Of a stretch of DNA of 64,000 bases, positions 55,560 to 64,000 are shown one piece after another. The notes beneath the pieces are model-generated. The model did not search any database. It was not told where the DNA came from and saw only the letters and a program-made list of their open reading frames with translations. The DNA lies in contig NC_064003.1 of the NCBI RefSeq assembly GCF_932276165.1, positions 10,248,001 through 10,312,000 of the forward strand, written 5' to 3'. Source of the stretch: Plutella xylostella (Eukaryota > Arthropoda > Insecta > Lepidoptera > Plutellidae). A program made the translations under genes and the position numbers. Position 1 is the stretch's first letter, and each line of letters begins with the position of its first letter.

Positions 55560-56129
55560 AAAAAATGCAGATATCATCATAATTGTAAGTAAGATTATCA
55601 CCATCCAGATTGCAAACAAAAACTCATAATATCCGTCAGCGTAATCTTGGAATCAAATGACCGTTTTACCACATCCCTACCGATCCAGCCTATATCGAGC
55701 TCTAGTAGGAAATACGTGATAGGTGTGAAATATCTGCGAGCGAGTGTGAACGCTGCCTCTGTTATTGAGAACTAATCATACATTACATGAACCACCGTTT
55801 TCAGTCGATTTTCTACGACTATAGGTACAGTGGGGGACTCAATAAACGTAACAATTTGGGAACTTATTTTAAATTATGTTTATGTAACAAAAAAGGTACC
55901 TACTTATTAAATTATGATGTAATTGTAACGATATAAATTGGGACCTAGTTGATAAGCAAAATATAATAATAGTTACTTAATTTATACGTAAGAGTTTATT
56001 TTCTATACACCGATTAAATAAATATACCAAAGCTCATTATATTATAAATTTATCTTACACCCGTAATTTAAAGAGTCACGAGCGATAGTAGTTAAGCCAC
56101 CCAAAGTATCATAACTATCACATCGCGTT
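55560..56129. other. Intron-like non-coding stretch
   Basis: AT-rich, with no features recognised. It precedes the first supported exon of the plus-strand gene. Confidence 0.4.
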
Positions 56130-56215
56130 TTTTTGGGGGTTACGTACGTCTAAAGGAAAAAGGGAACCGTTATAGGATCACTTTGTTGTCCCTCTGTCCG
56201 CCTGTTTCAAAATCA
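56130..56215. mobile_element. Fragment of the GGGTTCCGTA family next to an exon
   Basis: GGGAACCGTTATAGGATCAC, TTTGTTGTCCCTCTGTCCGC resembles 11580-11630. It ends only about 40 bases before the acceptor of the exon at 56258. Confidence 0.5.
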
Positions 56216-56257
56216 AAAGCCACACTATCCCCTATAACTTCAATATCCTCTCCCCAG

Positions 56258-56367
56258 GACGAGCCAGCCTCATCCGGCGACAGCGGCGACGAGAGCGGCA
56301 GCGAGCCCGAGTCCCCCGCCGACAAGCACCGGGACTGGGCGCTCAGCAGGAGCCCCGATGAACACAG
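56258..56367 (+). CDS. Host gene, antepenultimate coding exon (partial gene)
   Basis: 110 nt between a good acceptor (TATCCTCTCCCCAG) and donor (CACAG/GTACCA). Phase 0 at the start, two bases left at the end, which join correctly to the next exon. It encodes DEPASSGDSGDESGSEPESP then ADKHRDWALSRSPDEH: acidic and Ser-rich, likely disordered. Codon use is GC-rich and quite unlike the surroundings. The gene is not recognised; upstream exons must lie left of this, possibly outside the window. Confidence 0.75.
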
Positions 56368-56411
56368 GTACCACATATATATATAGATCATGACCACAAA
56401 GCGAAGCGTCC

Positions 56412-56797
56412 GTAATCGAACGGGCCTCAGTGATCGTACCTAACTGATCGCTGAGGTTAAGCAACAACTGACACGGTCAGCCATTGGATGGGTGACCAAT
56501 TTCAAGTGGTGCTTTTCTGGATGCTTCTGTGCTTCGGACGGCACGTTAAGCCGTGGGTCCCGGTTGCTGCTTCGGCAGCAGTCGTTAAGCCTAGTCAGAG
56601 GCCTTCGGGCGGCTTGAAAACATCTGACAGTCGGGTTGCCCACTTACCCGACAATTCTCTCAGCACAAGCTTGCTTGTGTTGGGGTCCACCAACCCGCAC
56701 TAGGCCAGCGTGTTGGACTAGGCCTAAAACCCTTCTTTTATTAAAAGGAGACCCGTGCCCCAGCAGTGGGGACGTGATGGGTCGTGATGATGATGAC
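56412..56797 (+). mobile_element. 5S-rRNA-derived SINE with lepidopteran tail module
   Basis: The head reads CTGATCGCTGAGGTTAAGCA and then GTCAGCCATTGGATGGGTGA, close to the 5S rRNA internal promoter region (GATCACCGAAGTTAAGCAAC, TTAGTACTTGGATGGGTGACC in typical animal 5S). A body with GTGCTTCGGACGGCACGTTA and GCTGCTTCGGCAGCAG follows, then the tail module CAACCCGCACTAGGCCAGCG, CTAGGCCTAAAACCC, GTGCCCCAGCAGTGGGGACG and a GATGATGATGA end. It lies in the intron between the first two supported exons, sense to the gene. The 5S head would drive Pol III transcription. Confidence 0.75.
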
Positions 56798-56806
56798 CTT
56801 CTATAG

Positions 56807-56970
56807 AAGGCCTAGCACGGGTCACAAGATGCGCATGCCAAGACGAGACAAAAAAAATCGTCGCAATCGCTCTCTCTAAGCCGCGAGATGTAAGTGTAAC
56901 GCAAACGAACCTCAAGCCCTCAACTTTTGTCACGTCTTGGGATGCGCGTCTTGCCCCGTGCTAGGTCTTG
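56807..56970. mobile_element. MITE copy A (CCTAGCACGGG arms)
   Basis: AAGGCCTAGCACGGGTCA and ATGCGCATGCCAAGACG at the left are matched inverted by CGTCTTGGGATGCGCGT and CCCCGTGCTAGGTCTT at the right. Same family as 57999-58206. It is intronic. Confidence 0.7.
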
Positions 56971-57161
56971 TAGTTGTTGCTAACAAAGGTATACTAAGCC
57001 GAAAGGGGGGTGACTCGAAGGGTCATTCTGAACAACTTATCCTTTTTAACATCCTGTATAAATTATACAAAAGTTGTCGTAGCAAAAATGAATGTATCAA
57101 ATACTTACCTAAGTAAGAAATAATAATAAAATTGATCATAAAAACCTTCTCTAAATTCCAG

Positions 57162-57391
57162 GGAACCCCAAGCCTCAACATCATCAATACCGCAAGAAGC
57201 AGACAGTAGCAAATCCAGCGGACCCATGACCAAAATGATGCCAAAGATTGACCTCCCCGGCGGAGCAATGCTGTACCACCCGGGGGTCTTAGCGCAAGTG
57301 GGGCTGGACGGTCTCGGGTCTAACCTGGGCTATGCCATGGGCTTGCCACACAGCTTCATACTGGGGCTAGCAGGGCAGGGGCAGGATGGTG
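57162..57391 (+). CDS. Host gene, penultimate coding exon
   Basis: 230 nt; acceptor TTCTCTAAATTCCAG, donor GGTG/GTAAGAG. The frame is continuous with the exon at 56258 (the split codon gives Arg) and with the last exon (split codon gives Ala). It encodes a Ser-rich start (EPQASTSSIPQEADSSKSSG), then a Gly/Leu-rich, moderately hydrophobic segment (LPGGAMLYHPGVLAQVGLDG, LGSNLGYAMGLPHSFILGLA). This resembles the low-complexity C-terminal parts of insect transcription regulators, but I cannot name it. No zinc finger or homeodomain is in view. Confidence 0.8.
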
Positions 57392-57803
57392 GTAAGAGGC
57401 TTTTATAATTTTATAGGAATTAATAAAACATTTGTTTTCATTCATTTCAGACGACAGCGCCTATAGGCATGCTTTAAAGCTTTCCAGGGTTCTTATCAAA
57501 AGTTTAAAACTTACGTTGTCAGTCTATCTGTCTGTCTATACTTACCCTTTATCCAGGGAAAACGTGGAGATATCGAGTTGAAATTCAATATATTGAAAAT
57601 TAATATATTACTTACTCATATACTTATGGGTATGGCTGGTCTCTTCAGGCTGTAAAAATATCAACTTACCATGTTAATGTGAAAATAAACAAGGAAAACA
57701 ATCTGATCCGATTATTGTTCTTAAAATGAATTCGCGATACACTTTTTTCACGACGATTTCCTTTCCATCAAGACACTAACCTCATCCCCTCACATCTCCG
57801 CAG

Positions 57804-57955
57804 CGCCATCCTCATCATCAGCGCCATCTATGGGCCAACAGTTCATCACGATCCCGCTGTCGATGGCGATGGCGGCCGCCAACAACGGGCACGCCGGCGC
57901 CTCTAGCGACGACTCCAGCGAACTACAGGACCTGAGCACGGGCGCGAGGAAGTGA
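57804..57955 (+). CDS. Host gene, last coding exon with stop
   Basis: Acceptor CCTCACATCTCCGCAG; 152 nt to a TGA at 57953-57955. It encodes APSSSAPSMGQQFITIPLSM, then AMAAANNGHAGASS and a C-terminus ending ELQDLSTGARK. With the two exons upstream this gives 163 C-terminal residues. The matching phases at both junctions, the GC-rich codons and consensus splice sites make a real gene end very likely. Expected gene type: intron-rich nuclear gene, possibly regulatory; identity unknown. Confidence 0.8.
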
Positions 57956-57962
57956 CAGACAG
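57956..57962 (+). other. 3' UTR start and probable UTR splice donor
   Basis: The stop is followed by CAGACAG/GTGACT, a fair donor only seven bases after the TGA. The matching acceptor is at 58688. A junction this close to the stop would not trigger nonsense-mediated decay. Confidence 0.4.
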
Positions 57963-57998
57963 GTGACTGCTAGATAGATAAGCATAGAAGTAATAAAT

Positions 57999-58206
57999 TA
58001 TCTAACAATGGCCTACTTGCTAAATGTCCAGAAGGCGTAGCACGGGACGAGAGACACGCAGGTCAAGATGTGACAAAAAAATCGTCGCACTCGCTCGCGA
58101 TGTGTGTAGGTACTGTGTACTCACACACATCGCAAACCACGCTTTATGCCACGTCTTGCGCCCCGTGCTAGGTCTTCTGGACACTTAGCAAGTTCGCAAA
58201 TGTTAG
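57999..58206. mobile_element. MITE copy B (long inverted ends), in the 3'-UTR intron
   Basis: Left ATCTAACA...ACTTGCTAAATGTCCAGAAG and right-end complement ATCTAACA...ACTTGCTAAGTGTCCAGAAG pair over more than 35 bases, and the arms continue with TAGCACGGG. It shares TGACAAAAAAATCGTCGCA with copy A. Target duplication not resolved. Confidence 0.75.
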
Positions 58207-58688
58207 ATGACAGAAGACTGGGACAGAATATTGAGGGTTATTTTTGCTAACCCTGAAAAAATGGTGCAATATAATAGGCCAAGAGGGCTGATTGGAATTG
58301 AACTTTGATATAATAAATTATTCACCCTAAGTGGAAAATATAGCGCTTAGTAACAGCATTATAAAACCAAATGATTTAAATAACATCCCACCGAGACAGC
58401 CCATCAAAGTCCAAGTATTAATTCGTTGAATATTTATAAAGCCAAAATATGTCGGTCTGATTTTAATTACCGTTTTTCTTCTCTTCTTAGAACGAAAGCG
58501 CGGTGTTCGAATATTTCGCGACACGAACAAACAAAAACGACTCGCAAATATTCCAATATTTAATTTGTTCATACTTTTGTTGACAGATAACATCATAATA
58601 ATTGACTAAACTTGATGTGGAGATAAGATCTTTTATATAATGATTTAATCAACATAGGACTTTGTTCTAATTAATTTTTTTTTTTCAG

Positions 58689-59695
58689 ATGGTCTTCGCG
58701 AACTTTGGTGTGAACTGTTCACAGTTATGATGAAATTTAAATTGTTGTAGATACTATTCATACAGGATACCTTTTGAGATGCCCTGTATAAAGCCAAAGC
58801 TGGTAGAACTTAAAAAGCCGCACCTAAATTGCCTCTAGTTTTACTTTTAATATGTTTATACTCAAACAATTACTCAAGCATGTACAGCTAGGCTATTCTG
58901 AAATATATATTATCGTGGTCTCATCGTTGACTGATATTCATTTTGACTTTGGTTGATGGATTCAACGATAAACCAATGATGAATTCCTTACAGAATAATC
59001 TAGCTGGAAGGCAGAGGTGTAAAAGTGCACTTTTAGCAGTTCGCTTTGCAAGTTTTGTGGGAATTTTGGAAACACCTAAACTTGCTTATTTTGAATGTAA
59101 TCCAAGCAATAAATGAATTAAATACCTACATAATCTTAGTCGCACGTACTTATTTAGATAACTTATTATAGACAAGAGAGGTATTACCAATACCTAATCG
59201 TGTAAATCGTTGTATTGTGATCAATTTTAATCAACTGAAAGGCATATTATTATATTTCTTATGTTTATGTTATATATGTTATAGGTAGGTATATAATATG
59301 TAAAACTTTACCATCTTTAATCATGAAATAAGCATGATATATTTATGCATACCATCTAATATTATTTATTGTAAATTCATTACATAGTCGTCTACTACAA
59401 CTACATTGTAAATAGAATTGTGTTTGTAAAAAAAAACATCAACTCTCTATCAAGGTTTTATCATCAATTTATTTATAATTATGAAATCTTACATAAACTT
59501 ACACAAAGCATTTATTATTTATCTTTGTTTTTCAATGTCAGTATTTCTAGTAAATTAACGTTAAATATTAATTTATTCAATTAACGTGACCCCGTGTTGG
59601 TGTAATGACTGTTTTACTAAAATTAATTTCTAAGATTTGTAAATGTTTTTATTTGTTTTACTGTCTGACACTTTTTAAATAAATAAGTTAAAAAG
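58689..59695 (+). other. Probable terminal 3'-UTR exon
   Basis: A long pyrimidine tract and CAG end at 58688. The stretch beyond is non-coding, with an AATAAA at 59678-59683 followed by an A-rich stretch and T-rich DNA downstream, a plausible polyadenylation site. Several earlier AATAAA-like motifs exist, so shorter forms are possible. Confidence 0.4.
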
Positions 59696-61029
59696 ATCGT
59701 TTTTTTGGTATCCCATGATTTAGAGCGTAGGTTTCCCTAGGTAAATATGTTTTTGTATGTTCTAGGTATACCTACAATGTACATACGACCATAACATATA
59801 TTTTTCGCGATTTATTTTAACCGTTAATTCTACAAACAAGTTCAAGAAATACTTTTTGCTCGTTGTGTAAGTAGTATCGTTAATAATAACTCATTGACCA
59901 TTATTTGAAGAACTATTCATTTCTAGTTGGTGCTATAATGTCAACATAGTATCAAAAGGTCACTCTTGAGTGGTTACAGCTATTAATATTTCGCCTGTAC
60001 CTCACTAGTAATGGTATATTTATTCTTATTTTATTGTTGGTTTTTTTTATACAAGCCGCCTCTCGTCATTGGTCAGCTGTCGGCCAATCAAATACCTTGA
60101 TTGATAATGAACGTTGAATAGTGACATGTTGAAAGATGTGGAGAGGCTAAAGACTTACAAGTCTTTTTTAAATAAAAGTGCTTCGTAGTTTTCCAAAATT
60201 GCTACAGAAATCTGAACCAAATGATTTCAATATTTTCCTCTACAGTTTTTGTGAATTTCCGAATAAAACTTTCTAATTCTTACATAGGTATTAGGTATAC
60301 AAGAGTGCAGTCTCATTTAAATACACTAAATAATGTACTACACCCCTGAAAATAATCATGTTATGTGAGTTAGTACATATAAGTTCAATACAAGTTGTGC
60401 GTTTTAAAATAATATTAGATAACAAAGAAAAAAAAGCCAACGTAATTTTGAAGAACCAACACAAACACATGTTACTAGTATAAATTGTAATGGCAACAAC
60501 ATAATCCAATAAAAAAAACAAAAAAAAACTCAAATTTCAATTCAACTCCACAGCACTTCTGTGCTCGTCTACTATTTGACATGTTCTCTGTAATAAGGTG
60601 GTCACTGCATACATACATAATATTGCCTCCCATTGGCCGTGCGTAAGCGCAACCTATGTACGCAAGTCAGTACAACAGACATACAAGCCTGACTTGTATA
60701 CGTATATTATGTACATCTACGTAAGTACTTAAACGTACTAGCATATTGGTTGGGGATACTTGGGATGTTATGGATACGTACTGAAAATTATGATGATAAT
60801 TATATTCATGCTTATTAAACTATCAAAAAGACGAAATCAAATAGGCCGGTCCAGTAAAATAGGACTTTTTGATTGATGCTTTAGCCTGTAATCTCCGAAT
60901 ATAGGTAAGCGTATCAGAAGGGTTCTAGGTATATTGAGGAAAAACGAACGAGCGAGAAGTGGACGCACTTCTGTGAAATTCTATACAAAGAATACTGAAG
61001 ACGATGCATCCTGCCCTATGACTTTTGAC
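59696..61029. other. Intergenic AT-rich stretch
   Basis: No gene supported. 60950-61020 matches the repeat at 29690 (GAAGTGGACGCACTT, AAGAATACTGAA). The 80-codon minus-strand frame at 60291-60533 is AT-driven. Confidence 0.4.
60950..61020 (+). repeat. Partial copy of the repeat at 29690-29820
   Basis: GAAGTGGACGCACTTCTGTG, TTCTATACAAAGAATACTGA, CGATGCATCC align with 29712-29770. Confidence 0.45.
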
Positions 61030-61039
61030 AAGTAATTCT

Positions 61040-61092
61040 AATATTCTACGTGGAAAAAATAAACGATAAACGATTTCATTTCATTTCATTTC
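61040..61092 (+). mobile_element. LINE-like 3' tail
   Basis: AAATAAACGATAAACGATTT followed by three CATTT/ATTTC pentamers, like a LINE polyadenylation-type end with a simple-repeat tail. Nothing coding is attached. Confidence 0.4.
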
Positions 61093-61804
61093 CCTAAAAT
61101 AGTTAAATGTGACTACCCTGTGGTTCCTCACCGTTAAGAAATGAGGAAGTAATTATAACACGTATCTAAAATCATGTAGACTATCTAGATTATAAAATCT
61201 ATCAATTTTCTCTCAACATGTTTTTCCTCACAGTAGCTTAGCTGATTACTACCGGAAACTAATTGTTAAATGAGCGTTATCGGATATAAATAATATTACC
61301 TCTTTAACCTCTAAGAGCAAACACTTTTTGCGCTTTATAAAATAATTGTTTCAATTTGTATCATTAAAATTGAACAGTTTTTATTATACTTTACTGTTAA
61401 AATGCACAATACTTACATTGTATAGTTGTATACATGAGTGAACTTCAATTAAATTTACTCTTTCACTATTAACTTAATTGTACTTCGAAAAGGTCCAAAT
61501 GAGCCAAGCTTCCCCCCACGCAATGTGGTTCATTATGTATCTAAGGCTAAAAAACGTACAATATCATACATTAATTTGCTATACCTATGTATGGCTGACA
61601 GAGTTTAGACAAGGTTTTTTATCGGCATACTTGATTACATGCTTCTGGCAGGACGAATGCCTGTCGGTAGACTGTTCACCTCGTAAGTAGGTATCAGCGA
61701 CCTGCAATAGATCTTTAAATTAATGTTATTCTTAGCTAAATAATCGAGATACCTAATTACCTAACGTTGCCGTTGGATAAAAATGTCGTAAGTAAGAATA
61801 CAAA

Positions 61805-61925
61805 TCCCCTATCGCGAACTTGTTTTGACAACAATTTTCGGCTTCAAAATTAAGTTGGTACTAATACTAAGGTTAAGGTAAGAGTTACTTCGTAAATGAT
61901 TTTCGTTTTAACTTTGCAAGGCGTT
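61805..61925 (+). repeat. Dispersed repeat shared with 18200-18290
   Basis: CCCCTATCGCGAACTTGTTT, TGACAACAATTTTCGG, TTCGTAAATGATTTTCGTTT match in order. This copy has about 30 extra bases in the middle. Confidence 0.55.
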
Positions 61926-63335
61926 AAAAATGGGTAGGTACATAATAGACAGACGAAAGGGGCTGACTCTTTTAAACAACCTTTCTTCTAAGACGATAAA
62001 AAACACGAAAAAAATATAATTGCAATTTTTCCTGAACTTTGAGCACTCCAACATCTACATACCTAATTACTCCTGAAATTCATTTGGGAAGGCATCTGGC
62101 AGCTTCCACACAAAAGAAGGTGAACGCTCCATAATTTCCCAGTCCTTTTTTCAAACCCTTACTTAGAGCGCTAAGCATAGCAACTCAATAAGAATTAAGT
62201 GTGATTTCCTTACAAAAACCAATCCGATCTGCCCGTGCCAAGCATGCGTAGGTACTAGGAGTCCAGAGCCGTCAGCAGTATACGGCTATCGCAGATCAGC
62301 CGTCGTCATTCCGTCACTTGAACCATTTGCAAACGAAATGCGCTCATGTGTATTCATTTTGAGGGATCTACGGTTTTCTGGTTAAGGTCCTGCAGAGATA
62401 TGCTGGCCTGGTAGGGTGGGTTACATTTCGTAGGGAATAATTACCATGTTATCTTTTTTATATTATTTCCTTCATAAATGACGGATAATAAATCATAGTT
62501 AATTTGTGGAATTTTCTGACAGTATTTCACAGTCATCATGCGGTTCGCTATAGATCACATATGCTTGATAAGATCTTATCTTTTCAAGATACCCTCAACA
62601 GATACTTAACTGTAAATTAAAAATTATTACAACTCCATATAAACTTTCATGAACCTTTAGCATAAAATATACGTTCATCAATTCTCCAATTAAACATAAA
62701 ATGGAGATATCCTACGTCATGAAGAAGCTTAAAAAAATCGATAGATTGATACATTGTATTAAAATATACGTGAATAAATTGTCATTTGTATAAAATATCA
62801 ATTAGACATTGTTCGAGCGTGCTGGCTCATCGTTAGGTATATTTTGCGGGTACTTGATGGTCACATTATAGTTAATGAGACTCGCCAATACCAGCGTCAC
62901 TCCCGGGGTGACCACAAGTTATGAAAATGTAGGTGGAATGTGGGACAAAAAGGTTTGCATGAAAGGAGCCTCCTTGAGATATTAATCTGTGTTCCTTATA
63001 ATACGTCTGGTGTAACCTCAGTAGTCGGAAACTACAACTCACGTATATAAATGAACAACCTTCCACCTAAAAGCGCAAGACCATGGACAGAAAAGGTACT
63101 TACGTATCTGCCCTGGAACACTGTTGTATTGGAATGATCAATCCACAAATTCTAGGCTACCTTCCATTAAACTAAATCTAATAGCCATAGAAAATGCAAT
63201 GAGAATGCACAATAAATTGCTTTTCTAGTTTGGAAGACAGTGCTAATTTGGAATTAATAAGGAGGTTATAAGACACGCTTTGATATATATTTTTTGGTTT
63301 TATTTTAAAGAACGTTTATTCATAGAAAAGTTATA

Positions 63336-63432
63336 GGACGTTTTAGCTATTGCACTAATTTAAACTTAAGATTTAGAGAACACTTTCAGACAAAGGGAGG
63401 TAAAAATCAGTGCAATAGCTATTAAAACGTCC
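63336..63432. repeat. Foldback pair, about 97 bp
   Basis: AGGACGTTTTAGCTATTGCA at the left and TGCAATAGCTATTAAAACGT plus CCT at the right are inverted copies with a two-base difference. Possibly a small MITE. Confidence 0.6.
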
Positions 63433-63520
63433 TTTAACTGCTATATGAATAAGGGGATTTGTGTTCAAAATGTTTCAGAATGAGACAGCCACTCTGAATA
63501 TTTTCCTTCAAGTGTCCCGG

Positions 63521-63720
63521 AAGCCCCGGCTGGTCACCCCACAGCACTTGGCATGCCGGCGCGCGCTCGTCCGCTGCCGAATCGGGCGCGCATTGTGCGC
63601 ACAAACATGCGCACGCGACGCACATCGCGAGCGCACGCCAAGGACGATCAGACAACATGGCGGACGGCTGCCGAAACTCTTTTATATCCTGCTATAGTGT
63701 GACACCGGAAAAGTGGAAGC
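63521..63720 (+). promoter_or_regulatory. GC-rich promoter-like patch with a possible start codon
   Basis: Abruptly CpG-rich (GCCGGCGCGCGCTCGTCCGC, GCGCGCATTGTGCGCACA, CGCGACGCACATCGCGAGCG). ACAACATGGCGGACGGC at 63652 is a good start context and opens a 22-codon frame beginning MADGCRNSFISC, which ends at a TAA. It could be the first exon and promoter of the next gene; the composition is the only other support. Confidence 0.25.
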
Positions 63721-64000
63721 TATAAATTAACTACTTAACAGCTACCATTAAGTACCACTGGTGTTTTTCTTATGTTACCACCCTACTTCGCATGCACAAG
63801 CATTAGCATATTTGCCAAAACTGCCATGTGTGGTAAGTATATTCTCCAAAATTATAATTACAGCAAACAGCCAAAAACAAATACTGTGCCAAGTGTAAAC
63901 GGCAACATTAGACGGCAATAGTAGGTAAAATGCACATTTCACAATGCCAGTCAGTTTCTTTAGCAGCTAAGTGTAGTATCTACACTTTAGTATATTGTCT
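63721..64000. other. Unique AT-rich end of the window
   Basis: No feature recognised. Confidence 0.4.

Larger units (their letters stand above)
61093..63520. other. Intergenic AT-rich stretch
   Basis: No gene, RNA or transposon recognised apart from the repeat at 61805-61925. An inverted pair, AGGACGTTTTAGCTATTGCAC at 63336 and GTGCAATAGCTATTAAAACG at 63412, flanks about 56 bp. Confidence 0.4.

Noticed and set aside
56183..56386. Single-exon 67-codon gene
   Set aside because: The coding part is the exon at 56258-56367; the extension upstream is intron and repeat sequence, with clean splice sites at both ends.

Overview
The window looks like nuclear DNA of a moth or butterfly (Lepidoptera). 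It is AT-rich and intron-bearing, and it is packed with transposon families I recognise from lepidopteran genomes: tRNA-derived SINEs ending in GT-rich tails, the 'ACTAGGCCTAAAACCC' SINE/LINE tail module, GGGTTCCGTA-terminated foldback elements, RTE-like LINE ends with (GAT)n tails and CR1/Jockey-type LINE ends with (ATCT)n or (TTATC)n tails. There is no sign of bacterial or plasmid organisation. Species and chromosome cannot be told from the sequence alone.

Layout. 1-8444: a large LTR retrotransposon, cut by the window edge, with LTRs that read as identical over at least 1,011 bp, each carrying six 82-bp tandem repeats, around a 6.4-kb interior with no recognisable protein. It sits inside the integrase gene of a second LTR element, whose remaining part is at 8445-9993. 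10-37 kb: non-coding DNA filled with SINEs, MITEs and LINE ends, plus a nine-unit tandem array of about 180-bp units (30.1-31.8 kb) and an unidentified open frame of about 158 codons (21.4-21.8 kb). 38.17-40.35 kb: a 5'-truncated LINE with one frameshift. 40-49 kb: more MITEs, LINE ends and a GCC microsatellite. 49127-54456: a complete Ty3/gypsy retrotransposon on the minus strand, with LTRs that read as identical, a 4-bp target duplication, primer site, polypurine tract, gag, a textbook -1 slippery site, full-length pol and an extra 92-codon membrane-protein frame in the env position. 55-58 kb: MITEs, a 5S-rRNA-derived SINE and the last three coding exons of a plus-strand host gene (56258-57955), followed by a probable 3'-UTR intron and terminal exon to about 59.7 kb. 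59.7-64 kb: mostly featureless AT-rich DNA, ending in a GC-rich, promoter-like patch.

Most of the window can be read as introns or upstream/intergenic DNA of the gene ending at 57955, reshaped by several rounds of transposition, including transposons nested in transposons. The three terminal exons are the only host coding sequence supported with confidence. The gypsy element and the large non-autonomous LTR element look recent because their paired LTRs show no differences I could find by eye.
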